Shown here piece after piece: positions 23,583-32,768 of a DNA stretch of 64,000 nucleotides. This stretch comes from Bradyrhizobium sp. NAS80.1. GTDB lineage: Bacteria; Pseudomonadota; Alphaproteobacteria; Rhizobiales; Xanthobacteraceae. The notes under the pieces are model-generated. The model saw nothing but the letters and a program-made list of their open reading frames with translations. It made no database searches and had not been told where the DNA came from. The position numbers were made by a program, and so were the translations under genes. The number at the start of each line of letters is the position of its first letter. Position 1 is the stretch's first letter. The stretch spans positions 1 through 64,000 of the forward strand of contig NZ_LGHL01000035.1 in the NCBI RefSeq assembly GCF_001908205.1, in the 5' to 3' direction.

Positions 23583-24725
23583 ATGATGCCTTTTGACTTG
23601 ATCCTGCGCGGCGGCCGGGTCGTTGACCCCTCGCAGAAGCTCGATGCCGTGACGGATGTGGCCTTTGCCGGCGGCAAGGTCGCGGCGGTCGGCAGCGGGC
23701 TCAAGGCGGATCCGGGCACGGAAGTGCGCGACGTCTCGCGCTACATCGTGACGCCGGGGCTGATCGATCTTCACACCCATGTCTATTGGGGCGGCACCTC
23801 GCTCGGCATCGATGCCGAGGAATTTTGCCGCCTTTCCGGCGTCACCACGGCGGTGGATACCGGCAGCGCGGGGCCCGGCAATTTCGCGGGTTTCCGCAAG
23901 CATGTGATCGAGCCGAGCCAGGTCCGCATCCTCGCCTACTTGCACGTCTCGCATGCCGGGATCTTCGGCTTCTCGCACCGGATCATGGTCGGCGAGAGCG
24001 AGGAGCTGCGCCTGATGAATCCGATCGATGCGGCCAAGGTGGCCGATGCCAACCGCGATCTCATCGTCGGCATCAAGGTGCGGGTGGGGCTGCACTCCTC
24101 GGGCACCTCGGGGACGGTGCCACTCGATATTGCGCTCCAGGTTGCCGACGAGGTCGGCATGCCCTTGATGGCGCATATCGACCATCCGCCGCCGAGCTAT
24201 GAAGAGGTGCTGGCGCGCCTGCGCCCCGGCGACGTGCTGACCCATGCGTTCCGGCCCTTCCCCAACACGCCGGCGACCGCACAGGGCACGGTGAAGAAGG
24301 CGGTGCTGGATGCGCGCGAGCGCGGCGTGCTGTTCGACATCGGTCACGGCAAGGGCTCGTTCGCGTTCAAGACCGCGCGCGCCATGCTCGCCAACGGCTT
24401 CTATCCGGACACCATTTCGTCCGATATCCACATGCTGTGCATCGACGGCCCGGCCTTCGACCAGGTCACGACCATGTCGAAGTTCCTGTGCATGGGCATG
24501 TCGCTGCCCGACGTCGTCGCGGCCTCGACAGTGAACGCGGCGATGGCACTGCGGCGCCCCGAGCTCGGCAGCCTCAAGCCCGGTAGCGTCGGCGACGCCA
24601 CGCTGATCTCGATCAAGCAAGGGCAGTTCGATTACGTCGATGTGGTCGGCGAGCACCTGATGGGCGATCGCAAGATCGCATCCGAAGGCGTCGTCATCGG
24701 CGGCCGCTGGTGGCATCCGAAATGA
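23583..24725 (+). CDS. amidohydrolase/deacetylase-family metallohydrolase
   Basis: A 380-residue TIM-barrel metal hydrolase of the dihydroorotase-like deacetylase group. The metal motif is GLIDLHTHVYWGG (His-x-His near residue 65), a carboxylatable Lys lies in LIVGIKVRVGLHSSG (about residue 162), His in PLMAHIDHPPPSYEE and THAFRPFPN, and Asp in TISSDIHMLC. It removes acyl groups or opens cyclic amides. A very long open frame on the opposite strand (23328-24767) is its shadow. Start MMPFDLIL at 23583, or the second Met at 23586. It has no obvious operon partner. Confidence 0.88.
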   Translation: MMPFDLILRGGRVVDPSQKLDAVTDVAFAGGKVAAVGSGLKADPGTEVRDVSRYIVTPGLIDLHTHVYWGGTSLGIDAEEFCRLSGVTTAVDTGSAGPGNFAGFRKHVIEPSQVRILAYLHVSHAGIFGFSHRIMVGESEELRLMNPIDAAKVADANRDLIVGIKVRVGLHSSGTSGTVPLDIALQVADEVGMPLMAHIDHPPPSYEEVLARLRPGDVLTHAFRPFPNTPATAQGTVKKAVLDARERGVLFDIGHGKGSFAFKTARAMLANGFYPDTISSDIHMLCIDGPAFDQVTTMSKFLCMGMSLPDVVAASTVNAAMALRRPELGSLKPGSVGDATLISIKQGQFDYVDVVGEHLMGDRKIASEGVVIGGRWWHPK

Positions 24726-24809
24726 TCGCGCAGATCCGCGGCCGCGCGCGCGTAACCGTCTAAACACCGATCAGCGGACAGGCGCTATCTCGGGCCATCA
24801 CCTCGCGCG

Positions 24810-25775
24810 TCAGGCTCTTCTGCGCCGCCCGGCTCGCCTGTCATTAATACCGATTCCGATTTTGTTGGCGGAGCCCGAGCGGCCCTTCACGTGATCAACG
24901 AAGGCACGCAGCTTCGGCATCATGCGGTAGCGGGGATAGCAGAGAAACACACCCGGCGCCATGGGTGCGAACCGTTCCAGCACGCCCACCAGCTTTCCCG
25001 CTTTCACCGCGTCGGCAGCGATCGGCCCGGGCACCTGCGCAAGGCCCAATCCCTCGACGGCCGCGCCAAGCACCGTGGGAACGTCGTTGGCGATAAAAGG
25101 TCCCGAAACGACGGCTTCGATTGCCTCGTTGCCGTTGACAAAGGACCAGGGCGCGATCGATCCGTCCGAGCGACGCATGCGCAGGCAGGCGTGTCGACGC
25201 AGATCGTCGATGAGTTCCGGCCGCTGCCGCCGGCGCAGATAGTCGGGGCTGCCGACGACAGCCAGCGGGAACGACGGCGTCAAACGCACCGCGATCATGT
25301 CGGCATCGATGAACTGGCCGAGCCGGATGCCGGCGTCAAATCCTTCGGCGGCGATATCGACGAGGTCCGCCCTTGCGGCGATCTCCACCTCGACCTCGGG
25401 ATAAGTTTGGCAGAAGGATGCGATCAGCTGATTCAGATGAGTCAGCACCGCGCGCGGCGCCGTGAGGCGCAACAGCCCGGCCGGCCGCTGTCCGAGGTCA
25501 CGCGCGACCTCGCTTGCTGTGACGAGCTCTTCGAAGGCGGGCTTTGCGCGCGAAAGGAATCGTTCGCCGGCTTCGGTCAACCCGACGCTGCGAGTCGTGC
25601 GTATGAAGAGCGCCGCACCGATGCGCGCCTCGAGTGCGCGTACCGCCTGGCTGATGGCCGATGGGGTCACCCCGAGTTCTGCCGCCGCTCGCCGAAAACT
25701 GCGGTGCTGCGCAACGCTCAGGAACGCCTCCACGCCGTCGAGGGCGCCATGCCTGACTGTGAAGTTCTGCTTCAT
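24810..25775 (-). CDS. LysR-family transcriptional regulator
   Basis: A 321-residue regulator. The N-terminal winged HTH spans residues 12-70 (AFLSVAQHRSFRRAAAELGV, PSAISQAVRALEARIG), followed by the two-lobed effector domain (LRLTAPRAVLTHL, FDAGIRLGQFIDADMIAV). It is transcribed away from the Tat-exported hydrolase gene, the classic LysR layout, so it probably controls that gene and the one after it. The effector is unknown. ATG 25775 has a weak ribosome site. Confidence 0.9.
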   Translation of the reverse strand: MKQNFTVRHGALDGVEAFLSVAQHRSFRRAAAELGVTPSAISQAVRALEARIGAALFIRTTRSVGLTEAGERFLSRAKPAFEELVTASEVARDLGQRPAGLLRLTAPRAVLTHLNQLIASFCQTYPEVEVEIAARADLVDIAAEGFDAGIRLGQFIDADMIAVRLTPSFPLAVVGSPDYLRRRQRPELIDDLRRHACLRMRRSDGSIAPWSFVNGNEAIEAVVSGPFIANDVPTVLGAAVEGLGLAQVPGPIAADAVKAGKLVGVLERFAPMAPGVFLCYPRYRMMPKLRAFVDHVKGRSGSANKIGIGINDRRAGRRRRA

Positions 25776-25790
25776 AGCCCGTCAACATTA

Positions 25791-25810
25791 CAGCGAATAG
25801 TCGCTCGCTG
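25791..25810. promoter_or_regulatory. inverted repeat in the LysR/hydrolase divergent region
   Basis: CAGCGA and TCGCTG are separated by eight bases (20 bp overall) and lie 16 bases upstream of the lysR-type start, in the 97-base gap. This is a candidate LysR site by position and symmetry only. Confidence 0.4.
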
Positions 25811-25872
25811 GAAGCAGTCGTATATGCGCCTGACCGAGGCATCCAGATGCGCGGCATCAAGGGAGCAACACA

Positions 25873-27000
25873 ATGCGAAACGCGATGTTTTCCCGACGCG
25901 ACATGGTGTGGGTGGGCGGCGCGCTCGCGGTCGGCGCAGCTCTCGCGAAGCCGTTTGACGCCGCTGCTACCGAGCCCGGCGGGGCTGGTCCAGAGCCGAC
26001 ATCCTGGGTGGATTCGGCGATGCCCGAGGTGACGCATCGGATGATCGAGACGAACGGTCTCCGCTTGCACGTCGCCGAACAGGGGACCGGCCCGCTCATC
26101 ATCCTCTGTCACGGCTTTCCTGAGTGCTGGTATTCCTGGCGGCATCAGCTCCCGGCGCTGGCGAAGGCTGGGTTCCGTGCGGTGGCGCCCGACTTGCGTG
26201 GCTTTGGGCGCAGCGACCGTCCGGAGGAGGTGGAGAAGTACACCATTCTCCATGATATCGGCGACATCGTGGGTCTCGTCGATGCCTTGTGTGCCAAGCA
26301 GGCGGTGATCGCCGGTCACGACATCGGCGCCCCGATAGCATGGCAAGCCGCGCTTCTGCGCCCCGACCGATTCCGTGCTGTCATCGCGCTCAGCGCGCCG
26401 TTCCGGCCGCGGGCGTTTGGCGGCTCGGTGCCGCCGACGACGCTCATGCCGCGGGACGAGCACGCGGTCTTCTACCAGCTCTTCCTCCAGAGCCCCGAGG
26501 CTGAGGCGGCCCTGGGGCGCGACCTGCGTCGAACGTTTCGTGCGCAGTTCTACGCGCTCTCGGGCGACAAACCGCCATCCGCGGGCGGAGGGTTTCCTGC
26601 CGGGATGATGCCCCGGAAGGGCGCTCTCTTATCCGAACCAGCGTCCTTGCCGGGCTGGGTCACCGAGTCCGACGTCGATGTTTATGTCGAGGCATTCACG
26701 CGGAGCGGGTTGCGTGGTCCCCTGAGCTGGTGGCGCAATATCGATCGCAGCTGGGATCTGATGGCCGCCTTTGATGGAGCGGCAGTCACCGTTCCGGCGC
26801 TCTACATTGCGGGCGACCGCGACTTCGTTGCCGCCGTGTTTCAACAGGACATTGCCAGGCAGTCGTCATTCGTTCCAAAGCTCCGGCCACCAATCATGCT
26901 GCCAGGCTGCGGACATTGGACCCAGCAGGAGCGCGCTGCGGAGGTCAGCGCCGCCATGATCGACTTCCTTCGTCGTCTGCCGGCAACCAGCGAACTCTAG
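25873..27000 (+). CDS. Tat-exported alpha/beta hydrolase, epoxide-hydrolase type
   Basis: A 375-residue hydrolase with a twin-arginine signal (SRRDMV, residues 7-12, then WVGGALAVGAALA). The catalytic layout is that of soluble epoxide hydrolases and dehalogenases: HGFPE (80-84), nucleophile Asp150 in AGHDIGAP, an acid Asp in IAGDRDFVA, and the general base His in GCGHWTQQE. An Asp nucleophile rather than Ser points to epoxide or C-halogen hydrolysis. Export of the folded protein means it acts in the periplasm. The start is ATG 25873. It faces a LysR gene and is followed 90 bases later by another exported small protein. Confidence 0.85.
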   Translation: MRNAMFSRRDMVWVGGALAVGAALAKPFDAAATEPGGAGPEPTSWVDSAMPEVTHRMIETNGLRLHVAEQGTGPLIILCHGFPECWYSWRHQLPALAKAGFRAVAPDLRGFGRSDRPEEVEKYTILHDIGDIVGLVDALCAKQAVIAGHDIGAPIAWQAALLRPDRFRAVIALSAPFRPRAFGGSVPPTTLMPRDEHAVFYQLFLQSPEAEAALGRDLRRTFRAQFYALSGDKPPSAGGGFPAGMMPRKGALLSEPASLPGWVTESDVDVYVEAFTRSGLRGPLSWWRNIDRSWDLMAAFDGAAVTVPALYIAGDRDFVAAVFQQDIARQSSFVPKLRPPIMLPGCGHWTQQERAAEVSAAMIDFLRRLPATSEL

Positions 27001-27090
27001 GCAAATGGCATCGCCCGTTTGCGCCGCCATTTCAAAGAGTCACATGAACGATCAACCCGAGAACCTAACCAGACTGAACGAGGTGAGCCG

Positions 27091-27522
27091 ATGAAATTCA
27101 TAATCCCACTTCTCGCTGCAGCGCTTCCGGTCGCGGCCGTAGCGCAATCACAGTCCGGGCAAGCCCAAGCCCAAGGCCAAGCTCAGGATCAAACCCAAAG
27201 CGCCTCCGCGGTCGTCCCCAAAACCACCGAGGTGATGGTTATTCTGACTGCCAAGCCGGGCGTAACCCGCCAACAGATCATGGCCATCATGCCGTCCGAG
27301 ATTCGGGAGACCGTGAAGCTCTATCTCGATGGAAAAATCCGCCAGTGGTACTCGCATGGCAGGGGCGTTGTCTTCCTGATCGACGCGAAGACCGAAGATG
27401 AGGCGCGAGCAGTCATGGAAACCCTGCCGCTCTCAAAAGAAAATTTGATGGATTACCAGTACCTCCCGGTCGGACCCTTGATGCCGCTTATGGGATTGAT
27501 GGGTGCAGGAGCACAGCGGTGA
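27091..27522 (+). CDS. exported muconolactone-isomerase-like (dimeric alpha-beta barrel) protein
   Basis: A 143-residue protein: Sec signal MKFIIPLLAAALPVAAVAQ, a Gln/Ala-rich linker of QAQ repeats (residues 20-40), then one ferredoxin-like domain. That domain has EVMVILTAKPGVTRQQIMAI, GKIRQWYSHGRGVVFLIDA and MDYQYLPVGPLMPL, resembling muconolactone delta-isomerase/YCII folds. ATG 27091 follows GAGGTGAGCCG. It lies just after the exported epoxide-hydrolase-like gene and may share its transcript. Whether it catalyses a reaction is unknown. Confidence 0.75.
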   Translation: MKFIIPLLAAALPVAAVAQSQSGQAQAQGQAQDQTQSASAVVPKTTEVMVILTAKPGVTRQQIMAIMPSEIRETVKLYLDGKIRQWYSHGRGVVFLIDAKTEDEARAVMETLPLSKENLMDYQYLPVGPLMPLMGLMGAGAQR

Positions 27523-27669
27523 CTTTCCTCCGCTCATTGGGGGGATCTCCCAGCCTGCGAGCGGCTATTCCCGCGGTGAGCTGAACAAGGCGTTCGGCCG
27601 AATTCCAAAAGAAAAAGGCGCAGCGGAGAGTTTGACCGCTGCGCCCGGGCGTCTCGAAGCGGCAAGACC

Positions 27670-28815
27670 CTACAGCGACCGCGCGATCAACAGCTTCATG
27701 ATCTCGTTGGTGCCGCCATAGATCTTCTGGATGCGGGAATCGATGAAGATGCGCGAGATCGGGTATTCCTGCATGTAGCCGTAGCCGCCGAACAGCTGGA
27801 GGCATTCGTCGGCGGTCTCGACCTGCTTCTCCGAGCACCAGTATTTCGCCATCGACGCGGTGACGGTGTCGAGGTCCTTGGCGACGAGGCGCTCGACGCA
27901 CCAGTCGACGAAGACGCGCGCAATCATGGCTTCGGTCTTGCGCTCGGCGAGCGTGAAGGCGGTGTTCTGGAAGTCCATCAGCGGCTTGCCGAACGCTTTC
28001 CGCTCCTTGGTGTAGTCGGTGGTGAGCTTCACCGCGCGCTCCATCGAGGCGACGGCGCCGACCGCGAGCGCGAGGCGCTCCTGGGGCAATTGCTGCATCA
28101 GCTGGACAAAGCCCTGGCCTTCCTCCTTGCCGAGCAGGTTTTCCGGCGGCACCGTGACATTGTCGAAGAAAAGCTCTGACGTATCGGAGGCGTGCAGGCC
28201 GATCTTGTCGAGGTTGCGCCCGCGCTTGTAACCGTCCGCGCCTGATGTCTCGACCACGATCAGCGAGATGCCCTTGGCGCCGACATCTCCAGTGCGTGCG
28301 ACCACGATGACGAGATCGGCGGCCTGGCCGTTGGTGATGAAGGTCTTCTGGCCGTTGATGACGTAGGAATTGCCCTGCTTCTTGGCCGTGGTCTTGACGC
28401 TCTGCAGGTCGGAGCCGGTGCCGGGCTCGGTCATGGCGATGGCGCCGACCATCTCGCCTGAGGCCATCTTCGGCAGCCAGCGCTTCTTCTGCTCCTCCGA
28501 GCCGTAATTGAGGATGTAGTGCGCGACGATGGCGCTGTGCACGGAGACGCCGGTCGTCAGCTCCGGCACCGTGCTTTCGAGGTCGTCCAGCACCGCGGCA
28601 TCATAGGCGAAGGTCGCACCCAGCCCGCCATATTCCTCGGGCACGCTTGCCAGCAGCGCGCCCATCTCGCCGAGCCCGCGCCAGGCGAACCGGTCGACCA
28701 TCTTCTGCTCGCGCCATTTCTCGGCGTGCGGCGCCAGGTCTTTGGCAAGATATTTCCGGAACTGGTCGCGGAAAACGTCGAGCTCTTCGGTCATCCAGGA
28801 GGAGCGGTAGGACAT
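27670..28815 (-). CDS. acyl-CoA dehydrogenase
   Basis: A 381-residue flavoenzyme oxidising an acyl-CoA at C2-C3 with ETF as acceptor. Motifs: VPEEYGGLGATFAYD, VGAIAMTEPGTGSDLQSVKT, GQKTFITNGQAADLVIVVA, and the C-terminus with LFGGYGYMQEYPISRIF and YGGTNEIMKLLIARSL. ATG 28815 follows GAGG; an upstream in-frame start at 28869 is not needed. It stands alone on its strand and faces the hydrolase gene at 28942. Confidence 0.92.
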   Translation of the reverse strand: MSYRSSWMTEELDVFRDQFRKYLAKDLAPHAEKWREQKMVDRFAWRGLGEMGALLASVPEEYGGLGATFAYDAAVLDDLESTVPELTTGVSVHSAIVAHYILNYGSEEQKKRWLPKMASGEMVGAIAMTEPGTGSDLQSVKTTAKKQGNSYVINGQKTFITNGQAADLVIVVARTGDVGAKGISLIVVETSGADGYKRGRNLDKIGLHASDTSELFFDNVTVPPENLLGKEEGQGFVQLMQQLPQERLALAVGAVASMERAVKLTTDYTKERKAFGKPLMDFQNTAFTLAERKTEAMIARVFVDWCVERLVAKDLDTVTASMAKYWCSEKQVETADECLQLFGGYGYMQEYPISRIFIDSRIQKIYGGTNEIMKLLIARSL

Positions 28816-28941
28816 GATTACCTCGGTTGGTGCGGCTTGCCGGCTTGGTAGGCTAGCCGGCCGCGGCAATTATTGTGTTTTCAGGCTGCGCCGGTGACGC
28901 TACCAAGGCGGCCGGGTTCGCATCTGTTGGGATGTCTGACA

Positions 28942-29619
28942 TTGGCTGTCAAAACTCAAGAGCTCAAGCTCGACATCGAGCGCATCGGCACGGTCTCGGC
29001 GATCCTGACGCAGCCGGACAATGCGCGCGCCTGCTACGTTCTGGCGCATGGCGCCGGGGCCGATATGCGGCATTCGTTCATGGAGAAAGTCGCCGCGGGC
29101 CTTGCGGACCGCGGTATTGCGACGTTGCGCTTCAATTTCCCCTATATGGAGAACAAGCAGCGTCGCCCCGACCTGCCGGCTGTGGCGCACGCCACCATCC
29201 GCGCAGCGGTCGAAGAGGCGGCGCGGCTCTGCCCCGGACTAAAGCTGGTCGCAGGCGGAAAATCCTTTGGCGGGCGCATGACATCGCAGGCACAGTCAAA
29301 GGCGCCGTTGCCAGGTGTGAAGGGGCTGGCGTTCCTCGGCTTTCCCTTGCATGCCGACAAGAAGCCGTCGACCGAGCGCGCCGAGCACCTCGCCAGCATC
29401 GCAATCCCCATGCTGTTCCTGCAAGGCACGCGCGATGGGCTTGCCGACCTCGGCCATCTCAAGCCCGTCATCGAGGCGCTCGGTCCGAAAGCGACGCTGC
29501 ATGAGGTCGAAGGCGGTGACCACTCTTTCGCGGTGCTAAAAAAGTCCGGCCGCTCCAACGAGGAGGCCCTTACAGAGGTGCTCGATGCCCTCGCCGCCTG
29601 GATCGACGCGCTCGCCTGA
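28942..29619 (+). CDS. alpha/beta hydrolase family protein (KANL3/Tex30-like)
   Basis: A protein of about 225 residues with a small hydrolase core: ACYVLAHGAGADMRHSFMEK (oxyanion region), the nucleophile elbow LVAGGKSFGGRMTSQ, FLQGTRDGLADL (acid Asp) and VEGGDHSFAVLKKSG (His). The serine in GKSFGG replaces the usual GxSxG spacing, as in KANL3/Tex30-like members. The family function in bacteria is unclear. TTG 28942 is chosen because homologues begin near QELKLDI; an upstream TTG at 28873 also keeps the frame. It converges on the reductase at 29623 with three bases between stops. Confidence 0.75.
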   Translation: MAVKTQELKLDIERIGTVSAILTQPDNARACYVLAHGAGADMRHSFMEKVAAGLADRGIATLRFNFPYMENKQRRPDLPAVAHATIRAAVEEAARLCPGLKLVAGGKSFGGRMTSQAQSKAPLPGVKGLAFLGFPLHADKKPSTERAEHLASIAIPMLFLQGTRDGLADLGHLKPVIEALGPKATLHEVEGGDHSFAVLKKSGRSNEEALTEVLDALAAWIDALA

Positions 29620-29622
29620 AAC

Positions 29623-30597
29623 TCAAGCGGCATAAAGCCCCTTGTCGCGCGCCTTCTGGATCGCGAGCGCGGCAATAAGATCGAGCGTCGGCGTCGACAG
29701 GCCGGCAGTGCGCGCGAAAGCGGCTGGCGCCTTCACCAGCACGTCGATCTCCATGGTGCGGCCGAGCTCGTAATCCTGCAGCAGCGACGGCTTGTGGTTG
29801 GGGGCGGGGCCGCCGCGCGTGACGCGCTTGACCTCGGGGATGAAGTGCTGCGCGATGTCGTTGGCCTCGTTCAGCATGCGTGGAATGACCTCGGCAAAGG
29901 CGGGGTCGTCGCGCACGCCGCGCGCGGTCTGGCCCGTCAGCAGGCACAGCACCGACAGCGACATGTTGGTCAACAGCTTTGACCAGATCGCTTCGCGGAT
30001 CTCAGCCACCGGCGGCGATTCCAGCCGTGCGTCGTTCAGCACGCCGCGAAGTCTCGTAATCCGCTCGCAATTGCGGTCGTCGCATTCACCGATCAGCACG
30101 CGGTTGCGGTCCGCCGTGAGGTTTTGCACGATGCCCGGCGCGACGACTTCGTTGGAGGAGAAGATCACGCCGCCGATGATCCGCTCCTTCGGGATGCAGG
30201 CGCGCAGGCGCCCGCCCGGGTCGAGGAAGGAAATGTCGGGCGGGGTGGGGTGCCGCGGCGGCAGGCCGATGCCGTACCACCAGGGAATGCCGTTCTGTGC
30301 GAACACGATCGCGGTGTCGTCCTGGAGCAGCGGCTTGATGCTAGAGACCAGCCCCTGAAGCGCGGTGGCCTTCAGCGTGCTGATCACGACGTCCTGCGGG
30401 CCGAGCTGGGCCGGATCGCCCGAGGCGTTCACCTTGGCTGAGACCTCGGAATCGCCGACGCGCAGCTTGAGGCCACCCGCGCGGACCGCCTCCAGATGCG
30501 CTCCCCGCATCACGCACGAGACCTCATGGCCGGCGCGCGCCAACCGTACCGCAATGTGGCTGCCGACGGCGCCCGCGCCGAAAATGCAGATGCGCAT
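29623..30597 (-). CDS. 2-dehydropantoate 2-reductase family protein
   Basis: A 324-residue NADPH-dependent reductase of the PanE/ApbA fold with MRICIFGAGAVGSHIAVRLA at the start, QNGIPWWYG, the catalytic Lys in AIWSKLLTNMSLSVL, and KPSLLQDYELGRTMEID in the C-terminal domain. Start ATG 30597 gives the Rossmann strand at residue 2; the longer frame to 30735 is Arg-rich. It converges with the hydrolase gene. Many PanE paralogues in these bacteria reduce other 2-oxo acids, and this is one of two in the window, so a role in pantothenate synthesis is not assured. Confidence 0.88.
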   Translation of the reverse strand: MRICIFGAGAVGSHIAVRLARAGHEVSCVMRGAHLEAVRAGGLKLRVGDSEVSAKVNASGDPAQLGPQDVVISTLKATALQGLVSSIKPLLQDDTAIVFAQNGIPWWYGIGLPPRHPTPPDISFLDPGGRLRACIPKERIIGGVIFSSNEVVAPGIVQNLTADRNRVLIGECDDRNCERITRLRGVLNDARLESPPVAEIREAIWSKLLTNMSLSVLCLLTGQTARGVRDDPAFAEVIPRMLNEANDIAQHFIPEVKRVTRGGPAPNHKPSLLQDYELGRTMEIDVLVKAPAAFARTAGLSTPTLDLIAALAIQKARDKGLYAA

Positions 30598-30755
30598 GTG
30601 ATGTCCCGTCTCTAATCCCTTGGCTGCCGCCCGGCGCCAGCATGACACAAGCCGCCATGCGATGGGCGCGACCGCCCCACGCCGGAAAGATATGGATCGG
30701 GGCGAGCGGGATCGGCCATAGTGCGCGGCAAACAAAACTGACCGGAGGAACGCCG

Positions 30756-31559
30756 ATGACCGCCAGCCCCGTCCTGTGGACCCTCGATGCGCGCGGGGTC
30801 GCGACCGTCACCCTGAACCGGCCGGAGGTCAACAACGCCTATGACAGCGCGCTGATCGCGGGCGTGCTTGCGGCTATGGATGATCTCGGCAAGAAGCCCA
30901 ACCTTCGCGTCGTCGTGCTCCGGGGCAATGGCAAGCACTTCCAGGCCGGCGCCGATCTCAAATGGATCAACGGCGTGCGGCCGCAATCGGCAGAGGCGAA
31001 CGAGGCGGCGTCGCGGGCGACCTTCGAGGCCGTGCAGCGACTCAATACCTTGCCGATCCCGACGGTCGCGCTGGTGCAGGGCGGCTGTTTTGGTGGCGGC
31101 ACCGGTGTGATCGCGGCCTGCGATGTCGTGATCGCGGCGGACAATGCCTTGTTCTCCATCACCGAAGTGCGCTGGGGCCTGACCGCCGCCATCATCATAC
31201 CGCAGCTCTGCGACGCGATCGGCGTGCGCCAGGTGCGCCGCTACGCGCTGACCGGCGAGCGCTTTGGCGCCGAAGACGCCCGCCGCATCGGTCTCGTCCA
31301 CGACGTCGTGCCGCTTGCCGATCTCGAGACCGCCGGCGCCAAGGTAGTCGAGCAACTGCTCGCCAATGGACCGGAGGCGATGGCCGAGACCAAACGTCTC
31401 GCGCTGGAAAGCTCGTTCGGCGGAATGGCCGTGGACGATGCCGCGTACAAGCGGCTCGTTCACCTGCATTCGGTCAAGCGCCAGAGCGCGGAGGCGGCGG
31501 AAGGACTGGCGTCGTTCGCCGAGAAGCGGGCCGCGAACTGGGGCAGCGGAAAAGGCTGA
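30756..31559 (+). CDS. enoyl-CoA hydratase family protein (methylglutaconyl-CoA hydratase-like)
   Basis: A 267-residue crotonase with VTLNRPEVNNAYD, GNGKHFQAGADLKWI (about residue 60) and GCFGGGTGVIAACDVVIAAD (about residue 108). The ADLKWM-type motif and overall length resemble methylglutaconyl-CoA hydratases of leucine and isoprenoid degradation, but no carboxylase or lyase genes accompany it. ATG 30756 follows ACCGGAGGAACGCCG. It is transcribed away from the reductase at 29623. Confidence 0.88.
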   Translation: MTASPVLWTLDARGVATVTLNRPEVNNAYDSALIAGVLAAMDDLGKKPNLRVVVLRGNGKHFQAGADLKWINGVRPQSAEANEAASRATFEAVQRLNTLPIPTVALVQGGCFGGGTGVIAACDVVIAADNALFSITEVRWGLTAAIIIPQLCDAIGVRQVRRYALTGERFGAEDARRIGLVHDVVPLADLETAGAKVVEQLLANGPEAMAETKRLALESSFGGMAVDDAAYKRLVHLHSVKRQSAEAAEGLASFAEKRAANWGSGKG

Positions 31560-31619
31560 GCGTTAGAAACTGCGGTCAGCTTCTTTCGCGCGCGATGGCT
31601 GCAGAGAGACGGACGGCGT

Positions 31620-31694
31620 GTAGCCCGGATGAGCGAAGCGATATCCGGGAATGCCGCGAGCGATCCCGCATATCGCTTCGCTCATGCGGGCTAC
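31620..31694. repeat. palindromic intergenic repeat (GTAGCCCGGATGAGCG type)
   Basis: GTAGCCCGGATGAGCGAAGC at the left is answered by GCTTCGCTCATGCGGGCTAC at the right around a short core. This element is frequent between genes in Bradyrhizobium. Here it separates convergent genes and could stop transcription both ways. Confidence 0.85.
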
Positions 31695-31773
31695 GACCAT
31701 CTCGCAGTTAACGCCCTTCTCTCAGGTCCGTCATGCGAGAGCAACGCCGTGCTGTGACGAGTAGCGACAAGGT

Positions 31774-32658
31774 TTACAGCGACGGTGCGAGTGACGTTTT
31801 CAGCAAGGTGAGCAATGCCTGCACCGCGGCTGCATTCCGTCGCCGCTCGGGGATCGCAGCTTTGATCCACAGCTCGGGAATTGGGAAATCGCGCAGCACC
31901 GGCTTGAGCGTCCCGTCGCACAGCGCATCAGCAACCAGATAGTCTGACAACAGTGCGATGCCGTTACCGGCGATCGCGCTGCGCGCCAGCACATGCCCCT
32001 CGTTGGAGGAGAGCAGCGGGCTGACCTGGATGCTGATGCGGCCGCGTGGTCCGTCGAAAATCCATTCGGGGCCGGTCGGCAGGAAACTGAGGCAGCGATG
32101 ATCGACGAGATCGCGCGGATGCTTTGGCGTGCCGTGCTTCTTCAAATAGGCCGGTGAAGCGCAGAGCAATCGCTTCAGCGGGCACAGCGGCTCGTCGACC
32201 ACGCCGCCGAACGAATGCGGGAAGGCGCCGATGGCGATGTCAAAGCCTTCGGTGACGGGATCGACGGGACGATCGATCAGGATGATCTCGAGTTTCAGCC
32301 GCGGGTTCTGTGTCTGAAACGCGCTGAAGGCCTCGGCGAGGTGCGCCACCGTCAGCGAGGTCGGCGCCTTGATGCGGAGGTGATCGACGAGATCGTGGCC
32401 CTTCTCGCCCATGCGGGAGAGAAGGTCTGTGGCATCGGTGACGACACCGCGCGCGCGATGCACGTAGCGCTGCCCGGCTTCGGTGAGTCGCAATTGCCGG
32501 GTCGAGCGATGAAACAGCGGCGTCCCAACCCGCGCCTCCAGCTGTGTCACGCGTTTTGCGACGACCGAGGTCGAGACGCCGAGCTTTCGCGCGGCTGCGG
32601 AGAAGCCGGCCGCATCCGCGGTAGCGAGAAACGCCTGAAGGTTCACCAGAATGTCCAT
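31774..32658 (-). CDS. LysR-family transcriptional regulator
   Basis: A 294-residue regulator with the HTH FLATADAAGFSAAARKLGVS and TSVVAKRVTQLEARVGTPLF, then an effector domain (LRIKAPTSLTVAHLAEAF, FDIAIGAFPHSF). It is transcribed away from the FAD oxidoreductase and ABC importer genes across a 110-base gap that contains a strong palindrome six bases before its own start, so it probably controls both directions. The effector is unknown. Confidence 0.9.
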   Translation of the reverse strand: MDILVNLQAFLATADAAGFSAAARKLGVSTSVVAKRVTQLEARVGTPLFHRSTRQLRLTEAGQRYVHRARGVVTDATDLLSRMGEKGHDLVDHLRIKAPTSLTVAHLAEAFSAFQTQNPRLKLEIILIDRPVDPVTEGFDIAIGAFPHSFGGVVDEPLCPLKRLLCASPAYLKKHGTPKHPRDLVDHRCLSFLPTGPEWIFDGPRGRISIQVSPLLSSNEGHVLARSAIAGNGIALLSDYLVADALCDGTLKPVLRDFPIPELWIKAAIPERRRNAAAVQALLTLLKTSLAPSL

Positions 32659-32664
32659 CTCGAC

Positions 32665-32683
32665 CTTTCGCGATTCGAGAAAG
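32665..32683. promoter_or_regulatory. 19-bp near-perfect palindrome, likely LysR operator
   Basis: CTTTCGCGATTCGAGAAAG pairs in eight of nine positions about a central T and contains T-N11-A, the LysR box. It sits directly upstream of the LysR start at 32658 and about 90 bases before the FAD oxidoreductase start. Position and symmetry are seen; binding is inferred. Confidence 0.55.
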
Positions 32684-32768
32684 CTGATCGCATATTTTGG
32701 TGGATTGTAGCCCGGCCCGCGTTAATTCATAGTCGTCTCAAGCAAAGGATTTTAGGAGTGGATGCGCC

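Noticed and set aside
23328..24767. 479-codon open frame on the minus strand
   Set aside because: It lies opposite the amidohydrolase gene, is rich in Arg/His/Asp and has no family motifs; GC-rich codon bias makes such antisense frames. Only its last part (23311-23522) looks coding, in a different context.
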